From Paenarthrobacter ilicis (lineage in GTDB: Bacteria > Actinomycetota > Actinomycetes > Actinomycetales > Micrococcaceae), in assembly GCF_016907545.1 (NCBI RefSeq), contig NZ_JAFBCD010000001.1, positions 2,976,001 through 3,040,000 on the forward strand: 64,000 nucleotides of DNA, in the 5' to 3' direction. Below, in pieces: positions 1 through 8,080 of this stretch (position 1 is the first letter of the stretch; every line of letters begins with the position of its first letter). The notes below the pieces were generated by a model, which was not told the origin of the DNA, did no database searches, and worked only from the letters and a program-made list of their open reading frames with translations. Made by a program: the position numbers and the translations under genes.

Positions 1-385
1 CAGCCCGGCGTTGCATCACGGGATCCCCATCCACCCACAAAAGCCGCCCCACGTCGTCGCCTACCGCCACCAGCAGGCCGCTGTCATGGCTGGGCTGCAC
101 CAGGAGCTTCTTGATGACGGGCATGATGGTGGCCAGCGGATGCTGTCGGCGGTACTCCTCCAGCTCCTCGCGGTCCATGGCCAACGGTGCCTCGGCAACA
201 TCCGGGTTGGCCTGCAGGTGGGCCGAGCGCTGCCATGATTCCCGGACAAGCCGCCGCAGGCCCACGATCTCCCCGGGTACCCCAAACTGCGGGGAGTCCA
301 GGCGCTCGTGGCCAGCAAGGGCACGTTTTTGCAACAGTTCCGCGGCATCGCTGCCGGGAACCGGCGGATGGACTGGATTCCTCAT
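1..385 (-). CDS. GAF-type transcriptional regulator, N-terminal part (cut by window edge)
   Basis: This minus-strand frame is open from an ATG at 385 to the window edge, giving about 128 residues. The ATG is preceded by AGGGAG at a good ribosome-binding distance. The segment RESWQRS followed by a helical stretch with HPLATIMPVIKKLL and then AVGDDVGRLLWVDGD resembles the N-terminus and early GAF domain of AcoR-like actinobacterial regulators. In that family an N-terminal helical region and GAF sensor precede a Fis-type or other helix-turn-helix, which here would lie outside the window. The effector cannot be deduced. The family call rests on recall of the motif, so it is moderately sure. Confidence 0.7.
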   Translation of the reverse strand, partial: MRNPVHPPVPGSDAAELLQKRALAGHERLDSPQFGVPGEIVGLRRLVRESWQRSAHLQANPDVAEAPLAMDREELEEYRRQHPLATIMPVIKKLLVQPSHDSGLLVAVGDDVGRLLWVDGDPVMQRRA

Positions 386-474
386 CGAACTCCCTGATAG
401 TCCGCAACTACAGTGCGCTGCACCTGTGGTGGGCGGGACAGTACCGTGAAGTCTAGTTCGGGAACGGGCGAATG

Positions 475-1947
475 TCAGCCGCGGGAGATCCGGATCATTT
501 CCTCGCGCGGAACCACCTTGATGCGCTCACGGACCACGCTGCTTGTGGAACCGGCACCTGGACCGTCGCCGGACTCTTCGCTGGCACCGCCTCCAGACCA
601 TGCAGCCCCCAAACCGAGCTCGTGCTCATCCAGCCGGTTCCAGCCCGCCCAGGTTGTGTACTCGATCCCCCGGGACTCCAGGAGGTCGATGATGGCCTGG
701 GGATCCGGATTTTCGGCCGGCGGAAGCGAGAGCCTGTCTTCCAACAGAAAACCAATGGTCTCCAACGCATCACCCTTGGTGTGGCCTATCAACCCCACGG
801 GGCCACGCTTGATCCAGCCCGTGGCGTAGATGCCCGGAACGTGCTGGCCGTCGGCATCCAGCACGCGGCCGCCGTCGTTGGGGATGACACCACGGCGAGC
901 GTCGTACTCAAGCTCGTCAAGGGGCGAGCCGTGATACCCGATGGCCCGGTACACCGCCTGGACGGGGTACTCGATGAAGTCACCCGTACCCTTGACGTTG
1001 CCCGTGCCGTCCAGTTCCATCCGCTCGAATTTGATGCCGGCGACCTTGCCGGGTGCAGCAGTCGAGTCCAGGATTTCGACGGGGCTGTGCAGGAAATGCA
1101 GGTGCAGGCGGCGGGAAGACGGTTGTTCCGACTCCGCGTGTTCCTCCACCAACCAGTTGGTCATGGTGTTCACCATGGTTTTGACCTGGTTGTTGGTGCG
1201 GATAGCTTCGTCCGAGGCGTCGTCGAATTCGAAGTCCTCCGGGTACAGCACAATGTCAACGTCCTTGCAGTGCGAGAGCTCGCGCAATTCCAGGGGAGTG
1301 AATTTCACTTGGGCCGGACCGCGGCGGCCGAAGACGTGCACATCGGTGACCGGCGACTTCCTGAGCCCCTGGTAGACGTTGTCCGGGATTTCGGTGACCA
1401 ACAATTCCTCGGGATGCTTGGCCAACATGCGCGCCACATCCAAGGCCACGTTGCCGTTGCCGATCACGGCAATCTCCTTGGCGTCCAGCGGCCATTCGCG
1501 GGGAACGTCCGGGTGCCCGTCGTACCAGGACACAAAGTCCGCGCCGCCGAACGATCCCTCCAGCCCGATGCCCGGGATGTTCAGGTCCGCGTCCTTGATA
1601 GCCCCTGTGGAGAAAATCACGGCATCGTAGAAAGCCCTGAAATCGTGCAGCGTGAGGTCCCTGCCATAGGTCACGTTACCCAGGAAGCGGATGTCCCCGC
1701 GGTCCAGGACTTTGTGCAACGCGTTCACGATTCCCTTGATGCGGGGATGATCAGGAGCAACGCCATAGCGGATCAGGCCGTACGGTGCCGGGTACGCCTC
1801 AAAGAGGTCGATGCTGACCTCCACCTCCCCATCCTTGACCTCATTGGATTTGGTCAGGATGTCCGCGGCGTAGACGCCTGCAGGGCCTGCGCCAACAATG
1901 GCGACGCGAAGCGGACGTTGCGGGGTGGTACCGGTTGAGTTGGTCAC
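475..1947 (-). CDS. fprA: FAD-dependent ferredoxin/flavodoxin--NADP+ reductase, FprA type (paralog 1)
   Basis: The protein of about 490 residues belongs to the adrenodoxin-reductase/FprA family, which moves electrons between NADPH and ferredoxin in the cytoplasm. An FAD-binding GxGxxG (VGAGPAG) lies at about residues 18-24 and the NADPH-binding IGNGNVALDVAR at about 161-172. The segments APDHPRIKGI and ATGWIKRGPVGLIGHTKGDA are typical of the family. I chose the GTG at 1947 because GGAAGGG lies 5 bases upstream and the protein then aligns from its start with the paralog at 10117-11583; an in-frame GTG at 1977 has no good ribosome site. A Gly/Ser-rich insertion near the C-terminus is absent from the paralog. 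No redox partner gene is adjacent. Confidence 0.93.
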   Translation of the reverse strand: MTNSTGTTPQRPLRVAIVGAGPAGVYAADILTKSNEVKDGEVEVSIDLFEAYPAPYGLIRYGVAPDHPRIKGIVNALHKVLDRGDIRFLGNVTYGRDLTLHDFRAFYDAVIFSTGAIKDADLNIPGIGLEGSFGGADFVSWYDGHPDVPREWPLDAKEIAVIGNGNVALDVARMLAKHPEELLVTEIPDNVYQGLRKSPVTDVHVFGRRGPAQVKFTPLELRELSHCKDVDIVLYPEDFEFDDASDEAIRTNNQVKTMVNTMTNWLVEEHAESEQPSSRRLHLHFLHSPVEILDSTAAPGKVAGIKFERMELDGTGNVKGTGDFIEYPVQAVYRAIGYHGSPLDELEYDARRGVIPNDGGRVLDADGQHVPGIYATGWIKRGPVGLIGHTKGDALETIGFLLEDRLSLPPAENPDPQAIIDLLESRGIEYTTWAGWNRLDEHELGLGAAWSGGGASEESGDGPGAGSTSSVVRERIKVVPREEMIRISRG

Positions 1948-2103
1948 CGTAGGCCCTTCCGAAGCAGGAGGCCGCACCCACTTGGTGGCGCGGAGATTCC
2001 AATTCTAGACATCCATTCCCGGGGCAGACGCTTATATGGCAGGAGTCCCGCATAATCACCAAGATTGCGGAATATTGCGTGCTTGCGCGATGTTGGCCAC
2101 AGT

Positions 2104-3144
2104 GTGTCGACTCCGGATCAGATAGCTGCCAACCCACCCGCTTCAAGCCAGCCAACGACGCCGGCAGCTGGGGGTAGTGCCGGCGCTTCGCCGGCATCGG
2201 GCGGCAAGCCTGTGAGAAGCGAGTCGACGGCGGGCGTCCTGTTTGGCATCGGCGCTTACGGCCTGTGGGGTCTGCTTCCGCTGTACTTCTTCGTGCTCAT
2301 GCCGGCCAGTGCAATCGAAATCGTGGCCAACCGGATCGTGTGGTCCTTGATCTTCTGTGCCCTCCTGATCACCGTCACGCGGGCCTGGCGCGTTTTCGGA
2401 GCCGCGGTGAAGGACCGCACCGTTTTCGGCCCACTGGCCGTCGCCGCAGTGCTGATTGCCGTCAACTGGCTCACGTATACCTTCGGGGTCACTACCGGGC
2501 ACGCCGTGGAAACCTCGCTGGGATACTTCATCAACCCCTTGGTTTCGGTGCTGTTGGGCGTCTTTGTCCTCAAGGAAAAGCTCCGTCCCCTCCAGTGGGC
2601 CGCTGTGGCCATTGGGTTCGTGGCGGTGGGTGTCCTGACGTTCTCCTACGGCCAGCTTCCGTGGATTGCCCTGATCCTGGCGTTCAGCTTTGGTCTGTAC
2701 GGGTTCGTTAAGAAACGCGTGGGACCCAAAGTTGACGCCCTGACCAGTTTGTCAGTGGAAACGGTGGTCCTGGCACCCTTCGCAGCCATCACCATGGTGG
2801 TTCTGGGCATCACTGGCACGGCAACCCTCACCACCCAGGGAGCCGGGCACTTCTGGTTGCTCCTGGCCTCCGGCGTGATCACGGCTGTTCCGTTGCTGTT
2901 CTTTGGCGCTTCAGCCCGTCGACTGCCCATGACCACCATCGGCCTGCTGCAATACTTTGCCCCGGTCCTTCAGTTCATTGTGGCGCTGACGGTGTTCCAC
3001 GAAACCATGACCACGGCCCGCTGGATCGGTTTCTGCGTGGTGTGGCTGGCGCTGGTCCTGCTGACAGTGGACATGCTCCGGGCCACGCGCAAGAACTCAG
3101 TCCTCAAAAAGCAGGCCCGACGCGAGGCGACGGCCGCCGCGTAG
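2104..3144 (+). CDS. rarD: RarD-like EamA-family permease
   Basis: This integral membrane protein of about 346 residues has around ten hydrophobic segments. It contains the RarD hallmark AYGLWGLLPLYFF near its start and two EamA/DMT repeats. FINPLVSVLLGVFVLKEKL and the C-terminal GLLQYFAPVLQFIVAL are family signatures. RarD proteins are drug/metabolite transporters of undefined substrate, historically linked to chloramphenicol sensitivity. The start is uncertain: the frame extends back to a TTG at 2065, the GTG at 2104 lacks a clear ribosome site, and the first roughly 40 residues are a low-complexity Pro/Ala/Ser tail. A possible -10 (CATAAT) lies at 2051-2056. Confidence 0.85.
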   Translation: MSTPDQIAANPPASSQPTTPAAGGSAGASPASGGKPVRSESTAGVLFGIGAYGLWGLLPLYFFVLMPASAIEIVANRIVWSLIFCALLITVTRAWRVFGAAVKDRTVFGPLAVAAVLIAVNWLTYTFGVTTGHAVETSLGYFINPLVSVLLGVFVLKEKLRPLQWAAVAIGFVAVGVLTFSYGQLPWIALILAFSFGLYGFVKKRVGPKVDALTSLSVETVVLAPFAAITMVVLGITGTATLTTQGAGHFWLLLASGVITAVPLLFFGASARRLPMTTIGLLQYFAPVLQFIVALTVFHETMTTARWIGFCVVWLALVLLTVDMLRATRKNSVLKKQARREATAAA

Positions 3145-3177
3145 CCCGGAGCCGCCGTCGGACCCCACCACCCGTCC

Positions 3178-3510
3178 CTCTCTCACATCCCGACCCGATC
3201 CGGCCGTCCCTCCATCACATCCCGACCCGATCCGGCCATCCCTCCATCACATCCCGACCCGATCCGGCCATCCCTCCATCACATCCCGACCCGATCCGCC
3301 CATCCCTCCATCACATCCCGACCCGATCCGCCCATCCCTCCATCACATCCCGACCCGATCCGCCCATCCCTCCATCACATCCCGACGGCGCCATGCGCGA
3401 CGGGATGTGAGAGAGGGACCTCAAAAGACCGACGGGATGTGAGAGAGCAACCCAAAAAACCGACGGGATGTGAGAGAGCAACCCCAGAAGACCGACGGGA
3501 CGTGAGAGAG
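3178..3510. repeat. 32-bp-period repeat array, locus 1 (7 pyrimidine-strand units, then 4 purine-strand units)
   Basis: The 430-base gap between rarD and gabT is almost filled by repeats. Units with the core CTCTCTCACATCCCG, degenerating to CTCCATCACATCCCG, start at 3178, 3210, 3242, 3274, 3306, 3338 and 3370. The reverse-oriented core GGGATGTGAGAGAG follows at 3406, 3438, 3469 and 3501. The step is 32 bases except one of 31. At the centre (about 3367-3420) the two orientations face each other and could form a long hairpin. The same element recurs at 15621-16018, 37594-37699 and 38342-38482. Function unknown; it does not look coding. Confidence 0.9.
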
Positions 3511-3524
3511 GGACCGGTTAAAGC

Positions 3525-3562
3525 AAGCAGGGCCGGATCCGTGAATGGATCCGGCCCTGCTT
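3525..3562 (-). terminator. Hairpin terminator after gabT
   Basis: A perfect 16-bp stem, AAGCAGGGCCGGATCC paired with GGATCCGGCCCTGCTT around a 6-base loop, lies 12 bases beyond the gabT stop. The gap separates convergent rarD and gabT, so the hairpin may serve both directions. The T-run is weak. Confidence 0.8.
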
Positions 3563-3574
3563 GTGGGTGAAACC

Positions 3575-4930
3575 CTAGGCGTTGGCCTTGATGGCGTTCG
3601 CAAGAACTTCCAAGCCGTCCAGCAGCAGCTCATCGCTGATGACCAGCGGCGGGAGCAGGCGGATCACATTGCCGTACGTACCGCAGGTCAGGATCACGAC
3701 GCCTTCCTTGAGGCAAGCAGCCGCAACAGCCTTGGTGAGCTCGGCGTTGGGTTCCTTGGAGCCGGCCTGAACCAGCTCGATGGCCAGCATGGCGCCACGG
3801 CCACGGATGTCGCCAACAACGGACACTTCAGCGGCGAGTTCGCGGAGCTTGCCCAGGGCGAGCTCTTCGATGTGGCGGGCGCGGCCGTTGAGGTCGTGCT
3901 GCTCCATGGTGTCGATTGCTGCCAGTGCTGCTGCACAAGCTACCGGGTTGCCGCCGTAGGTGCCGCCCAGGCCGCCGGGGTGAACGGCGTCGAGCAGGTC
4001 CGCGCGGCCGGTGATGGCCGAGAGCGGGAGGCCGCCGGCGATGCCCTTGGCCATGGTGATGATGTCCGGGACAACACCTTCGTGGTCAACGGCGAACCAT
4101 TCGCCCGTGCGGCAGAAGCCGGACTGGACCTCGTCAGCGATGAAGACGATGCCCTTTTCCTTGGCCCATGCGGACAGTGCGGGAAGGAAGCCCTCAGCCG
4201 GAACAATGAAGCCGCCTTCGCCCTGGATGGGCTCGATGATGATCGCGGCAACCTGGTCGCCACCAATCTGCTTCTCAATCATGGTGATGGCGCGCTTGGC
4301 TGCCTCTGCACCGGTGATTTCCGGGTTCTCTTCACGGAACGGGTAGCTCATGGGCATGCGGTAGACCTCGGGCGCGAACGGGCCGAAGTTGGTCTTGTAC
4401 GGCATGGCCTTGGCAGTCAGCGCCATGGTCAGGTTGGTACGGCCGTGGTACGCGTGGTCGAAAGCCACCACGGCGTCGCGACCGGTAGCCAGGCGGGCAA
4501 CCTTCACGGCGTTTTCCACGGCTTCAGCGCCGGAGTTGAACAGCACGGTCCGCTTGGCGTGGTCGCCCGGGGTGAGGCGGTTGAGCTGCTCGGCAACTGC
4601 AACGTAACCCTCGTACGGGGTCACCATGAAGCAGGTGTGGGTGAAGTGCGTGGCAGCTTCCTGGACAGCGGCGACGACGGCGGGGTCGGACGCGCCGACG
4701 CTGGTCACGGCGATGCCTGAACCAAGGTCAATGAAGGAGTTGCCGTCAACGTCGCGGATGATGCCGCCGTCGGCGTCTTCAACGTAAACGGGAACGCCGG
4801 ACGCAACTCCGGCAGCAACGACGGCGGCGCGACGCTCGGCAAGTGCCTGCGACTTGGGGCCGGGGAAGGTGCCGTTGATGTTGCGCTTCTGCTCGATGCG
4901 GTACGAGAGCTCGTTCGCGGTGGTGGTCAT
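3575..4930 (-). CDS. gabT: 4-aminobutyrate (GABA) aminotransferase
   Basis: This 451-residue class III PLP aminotransferase transfers the amino group of GABA to 2-oxoglutarate, giving succinate semialdehyde. FNSGAEAVENAVKVAR (131-146) matches the phosphate-binding region. IADEVQSGF holds the PLP-binding Asp at about 266, and ITMAKGIAGG holds the Schiff-base Lys at about 295. Length is normal. The gene lies downstream of the aldehyde dehydrogenase at 4986-6416 with a 55-base gap and is probably in the same operon. A divergent PucR-type gene upstream is the likely regulator. Related omega-aminotransferases share the fold, but the sequence reads as a standard actinobacterial GabT. Confidence 0.93.
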   Translation of the reverse strand: MTTTANELSYRIEQKRNINGTFPGPKSQALAERRAAVVAAGVASGVPVYVEDADGGIIRDVDGNSFIDLGSGIAVTSVGASDPAVVAAVQEAATHFTHTCFMVTPYEGYVAVAEQLNRLTPGDHAKRTVLFNSGAEAVENAVKVARLATGRDAVVAFDHAYHGRTNLTMALTAKAMPYKTNFGPFAPEVYRMPMSYPFREENPEITGAEAAKRAITMIEKQIGGDQVAAIIIEPIQGEGGFIVPAEGFLPALSAWAKEKGIVFIADEVQSGFCRTGEWFAVDHEGVVPDIITMAKGIAGGLPLSAITGRADLLDAVHPGGLGGTYGGNPVACAAALAAIDTMEQHDLNGRARHIEELALGKLRELAAEVSVVGDIRGRGAMLAIELVQAGSKEPNAELTKAVAAACLKEGVVILTCGTYGNVIRLLPPLVISDELLLDGLEVLANAIKANA

Positions 4931-4985
4931 GGGTTTGCCTTTCTGGGAATTCGTACGGGTGGGGCGACTGCGCTGTGCGTCTGGG

Positions 4986-6416
4986 TTACGCGTCCAGCGC
5001 GCTCATCACGTGCTTGATGCGCGTGTAGTCCTCCACGCCGTACATGGAGAGGTCCTTGCCGTAGCCGGACTGCTTGAAGCCACCGTGCGGCATCTCGGCC
5101 GTCAGGAGGATGTGGGTGTTGATCCAGACCGCGCCGAAGTCAAGGTCGCGGCTCATGCGCATGGCCGTGCCGTGGTCCGTGGTCCAGACGCTGGAAGCCA
5201 AGGCGTATTCGACGTCGTTGGCCAGCTCCAGTGCTTCTTCTTCCGTGCTGAACTTCTGGACGGTGATGACCGGCCCGAAGGTTTCCTTCTGCACGACGTC
5301 GTCTGTCTGCTTGGCGCCGGAGATGATGGTGGGCTCGAAGAAGAAGCCCTTCTCCCCTGCCCGGTGTCCGCCGGTTTCGATCCTGCAGTTCTCCGGGAGG
5401 TGCTCCACTACGGAGGTGACTGCGTTGAAGTGGTTCACGTTGTTGAGCGGGCCGAAGTAGTTGTCCTCGTCGTTCTGCGAACCGGTGTGGAGGGTCTTGG
5501 TGTGCTCCACCATGGCCGCCACAACGTCATCGTGGACCGAGTCCTCGATGAGCACGCGGGTGATGGCCGTGCAGTCCTGGCCGGCGTTGAAGAAGGCGAA
5601 CTCGGCGATGGCCGCTGCGCTCTTCTTGATGTCGGCATCCTTGAAGACAATCGCCGGAGCCTTGCCGCCCAGTTCCAGGTGGGCACGCTTGAGGCCCTTG
5701 GCTGCTCCGCTGGCCACGGCGATGCCGGCGCGGACGGAACCGGTGATGGACACCAGGCCGGGAACCTTGTGGTCCACCATCATGGCGCCGGTCTCGCCGG
5801 TACCGAGGACAACGTTGAGGACGCCGGCCGGGAAGATCTCCCCGGCGAGGCGCGCAAGCACGAGGGTGGATTCGGGGGTGGTGTCCGAGGGCTTCAGGAC
5901 CACGGTGTTGCCCGCGGCCAGGGCGGGGCCGATCTTCCAGATGGCCATGAGGAACGGGTAGTTCCACGGTGCAACCTGGGCTACGACGCCGATGGGCTCG
6001 CGGCGCACGTAGGAGGTGTGGCCCTCGAAGTACTCGCCTGCGGACTTGCCTTCCATGATGCGGGCTGCGCCGGCGAAGAACCGGAGCTGGTCCGCGCCTG
6101 CGGCAACTTCCTCGGAAGCGATCAGGGAGCGTACCTGTCCGGTGTTGCGGTGCTGTGCTTCCACCAGCTCATCGCTGTTGGCCTCGACGGCGTCGGCGAG
6201 CTTGAGGAGCATGAGCTGGCGCTGGGCCGGGGTGGCCTTCTTCCAGGACTTGAAGGCGTTGCTGGCCGCGGTCATGGCGGCGTCCACGTCAGCCTGTACC
6301 GAAACAGGGGACTGTGCGACGACGTCCCCGGTGGCAGGATTGACGATGTCCAGAAGACCCGTACCGGCCGGCGTGACGAATTCGCCATTGATGAAGTTCT
6401 GCAAGGTTTGAACCAC
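4986..6416 (-). CDS. Aldehyde dehydrogenase, probably gamma-aminobutyraldehyde dehydrogenase
   Basis: This NAD(P)-dependent aldehyde dehydrogenase has about 476 residues. PWNYP carries the conserved Asn at about 152, LELGG the general base Glu at about 248, and FFNAGQDC the catalytic Cys at about 282. The FFNAGQDC context and the N-terminal FINGEFV resemble PatD/YdcW-type gamma-aminobutyraldehyde dehydrogenases, which convert 4-aminobutanal from putrescine to GABA. Placement just before gabT fits a putrescine-to-GABA-to-succinate-semialdehyde route. I prefer the GTG at 6416, which has GAGGG ten bases upstream, to the TTG at 6425 that abuts the ribosome site. Succinate-semialdehyde or betaine-aldehyde activity cannot be excluded. 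Confidence 0.88.
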   Translation of the reverse strand: MVQTLQNFINGEFVTPAGTGLLDIVNPATGDVVAQSPVSVQADVDAAMTAASNAFKSWKKATPAQRQLMLLKLADAVEANSDELVEAQHRNTGQVRSLIASEEVAAGADQLRFFAGAARIMEGKSAGEYFEGHTSYVRREPIGVVAQVAPWNYPFLMAIWKIGPALAAGNTVVLKPSDTTPESTLVLARLAGEIFPAGVLNVVLGTGETGAMMVDHKVPGLVSITGSVRAGIAVASGAAKGLKRAHLELGGKAPAIVFKDADIKKSAAAIAEFAFFNAGQDCTAITRVLIEDSVHDDVVAAMVEHTKTLHTGSQNDEDNYFGPLNNVNHFNAVTSVVEHLPENCRIETGGHRAGEKGFFFEPTIISGAKQTDDVVQKETFGPVITVQKFSTEEEALELANDVEYALASSVWTTDHGTAMRMSRDLDFGAVWINTHILLTAEMPHGGFKQSGYGKDLSMYGVEDYTRIKHVMSALDA

Positions 6417-6548
6417 GGCGTGCAACCCTCTTTCGATGATTTGGGCATGGATTGAGCTGATCAGAGCCTATGCCAGGGAGGGGGTCGGTGGAATAGTCAG
6501 CTGCACACAGAGCGCCCCTGCCCTTAGTGCGCTTGACCAGCGCCGGGT

Positions 6549-6560
6549 TACCCTTAAATC
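6549..6560 (+). promoter_or_regulatory. Predicted leaderless promoter (-10) of the PucR-type gene
   Basis: TACCCT at 6549-6554 is followed by six bases and then the ATG at 6561, the TANNNT-N6-start spacing seen at several other genes here. No Shine-Dalgarno sequence is present. The -35 is weak, and an alternative TTGACC lies at 6533-6538. The 144-base divergent gap must also hold the promoter of the aldehyde dehydrogenase operon. Confidence 0.45.
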
Positions 6561-8003
6561 ATGGCCATGTCCCTCGCTTCCCTCGTTGCTGTCCCGTCGC
6601 TGAAACTCCGTCAGGCAGGCAGCGCGGATACCACCCTCCACCAGGACATCAGCTGGGTGGCCGTGACCGAACTCGAAGACCCCCAGCGTTTCCTGAGCGG
6701 CGGCGAACTGGTCCTCACCACCGGCTTGCGCCTGAAGAGCGCCGCCGACCAGCGCCGCTTCGTCCGGCAGGCCCAGCGCGCAGGGGCCGTGGGCATCGGC
6801 TTCGGGATCGGACTGACCCACGAGTCCGTCCCGGAGGCACTGATCGCCGAGGCCAACAGGTGGGGACTGCCCCTGGTGGAAGTGCCGTACGAGATCCCGT
6901 TCATCGCCATCGGCAAGCTGGTGGCGGAGTCCCACTCGGCTGACCACTATTCCAACCTGGAACGCCTTCTGGCCGGGCACCAGATCCTGGCCCGCTCACT
7001 TCTCACCGGCGGCGGCCTGAACGAACTGCTCAAGCAGTTGGGCAGCATGCTGCGTACCGACGTTGTGCTGACCCAGTTCAGCGCACAGTTGTACAACAGC
7101 GTGGTGGGAAAGCCGGCGCCGACGGCGGACGGTTGGTCGTCGTACCCGATTCCCACCGGCCGCAGGGATGCCTGCACTCTCTGGCTGCGGCAGCCCTTCG
7201 CGGATTCCGGCATTGTGAGCTATGCCCAGAACCTGATCAGCGTAGAACTCAACAACATGGTCAAGCAGCGGCAGTCCCAGCGGGCCATGGCAGGGCAGGT
7301 CCTGGACGACGTCATCCACGGCACACTGGAAACCATTGAAGCCGCCCGGCGCCTTGCGGGCGTGGGAATCAACAGCACACGGAAGAACGTGGTGCTGGTG
7401 GCGGAGTCCACGGCGCACCACAAACAACTGGTCAGCATCTCGCTGCCCCAAGCGCTGGAAGCCGGCGTCAGCGCCGTCGTCGGCAAGGACCTCGTGACGG
7501 TAATCAACGACGACGGCAGCTCGGCCGCCGCTCTGGCCAAAAGCCTCAGCGACCACTTGCAGGAGGCCGGCATCCATGCGGTGATCGGGATCGGCGGCGC
7601 CTACACCAAGCCGAACGGCCTGAGGTGGAGCTACTTTGAAGCGCGCGATGCCGTGGCGCACGGCTTGCCGGTCAACGAACCCGAACGGTTGAGCCTGACT
7701 TCCCTGTTGCTGGCCAGCGAGGACGTCCCCCTGGCTGACATGGCCAGTGAATCGTTGACTCCCCTGAGAAGATTCGATGCCGCCCACGGAGCTGAGCTGG
7801 TGGCCACCCTGGAGAGCTACCTCAACCACAACGGTTCCGTGGCCGCCGTGGCCGAGGCTTTGACGCTGCACCGCAACACAGTGAGGTACCGCTTGGCGCA
7901 GATCACCGAGCTCACCGGATATGACCCCTCCCAGACCCAAGACCGGGTGCAGCTTTGGTTGGCTTTGGCCGTGCAAAGACTGGGTTCACGCAACCCGCGC
8001 TGA
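6561..8003 (+). CDS. PucR-family transcriptional regulator of the GABA/aminoaldehyde operon
   Basis: The 480-residue protein has the PucR layout. An N-terminal purine-catabolism-type ligand domain contains DISWVAVTELEDPQRFLSGGELVLTTG and then PLVEVPYEIPFIAIGKLV. A central region of about 250 residues follows, then a C-terminal helix-turn-helix with LNHNGSVAAVAEALTLHRNTVRYRLAQI. PucR-type proteins are transcription factors, often activators, of nitrogen-compound catabolism. It is transcribed divergently from the aldehyde dehydrogenase-gabT operon, so local control by GABA, putrescine or a semialdehyde is the natural inference; the effector is not visible. A second in-frame ATG lies at 6567. 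Confidence 0.9.
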   Translation: MAMSLASLVAVPSLKLRQAGSADTTLHQDISWVAVTELEDPQRFLSGGELVLTTGLRLKSAADQRRFVRQAQRAGAVGIGFGIGLTHESVPEALIAEANRWGLPLVEVPYEIPFIAIGKLVAESHSADHYSNLERLLAGHQILARSLLTGGGLNELLKQLGSMLRTDVVLTQFSAQLYNSVVGKPAPTADGWSSYPIPTGRRDACTLWLRQPFADSGIVSYAQNLISVELNNMVKQRQSQRAMAGQVLDDVIHGTLETIEAARRLAGVGINSTRKNVVLVAESTAHHKQLVSISLPQALEAGVSAVVGKDLVTVINDDGSSAAALAKSLSDHLQEAGIHAVIGIGGAYTKPNGLRWSYFEARDAVAHGLPVNEPERLSLTSLLLASEDVPLADMASESLTPLRRFDAAHGAELVATLESYLNHNGSVAAVAEALTLHRNTVRYRLAQITELTGYDPSQTQDRVQLWLALAVQRLGSRNPR

Positions 8004-8052
8004 GGCCCCAGGCGGAGGATGCGCGGAGAGCTTCGCCACAGAAGTGTAGACA

Positions 8053-8080
8053 TTAGACGTCAAACGTCTAACCTTTAAAT
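8053..8080 (+). promoter_or_regulatory. Palindromic operator overlapping a leaderless promoter
   Basis: TTAGACGTCAAACGTCTAA at 8053-8071 is a perfect 8-3-8 inverted repeat. It overlaps TAACCT (8069-8074), a -10 that lies six bases before the ATG at 8081. A protein bound here would block RNA polymerase. The FadR-type regulator encoded second in the same operon is the obvious candidate, implying negative autoregulation. Confidence 0.7.

Noticed and set aside
472..1938. 488-codon plus-strand reading frame
   Set aside because: Antisense shadow of the FprA gene; it has no recognisable domain and the minus strand encodes a complete known enzyme.
3042..3410. 122-codon frame with SHPDPIRP repeats
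   Set aside because: It is the translation of the 32-bp repeats; the sequence is explained by the DNA repeat, not by a protein.
4854..6455. 533-codon plus-strand reading frame
   Set aside because: Antisense to the aldehyde dehydrogenase; no family motif and no ribosome site.
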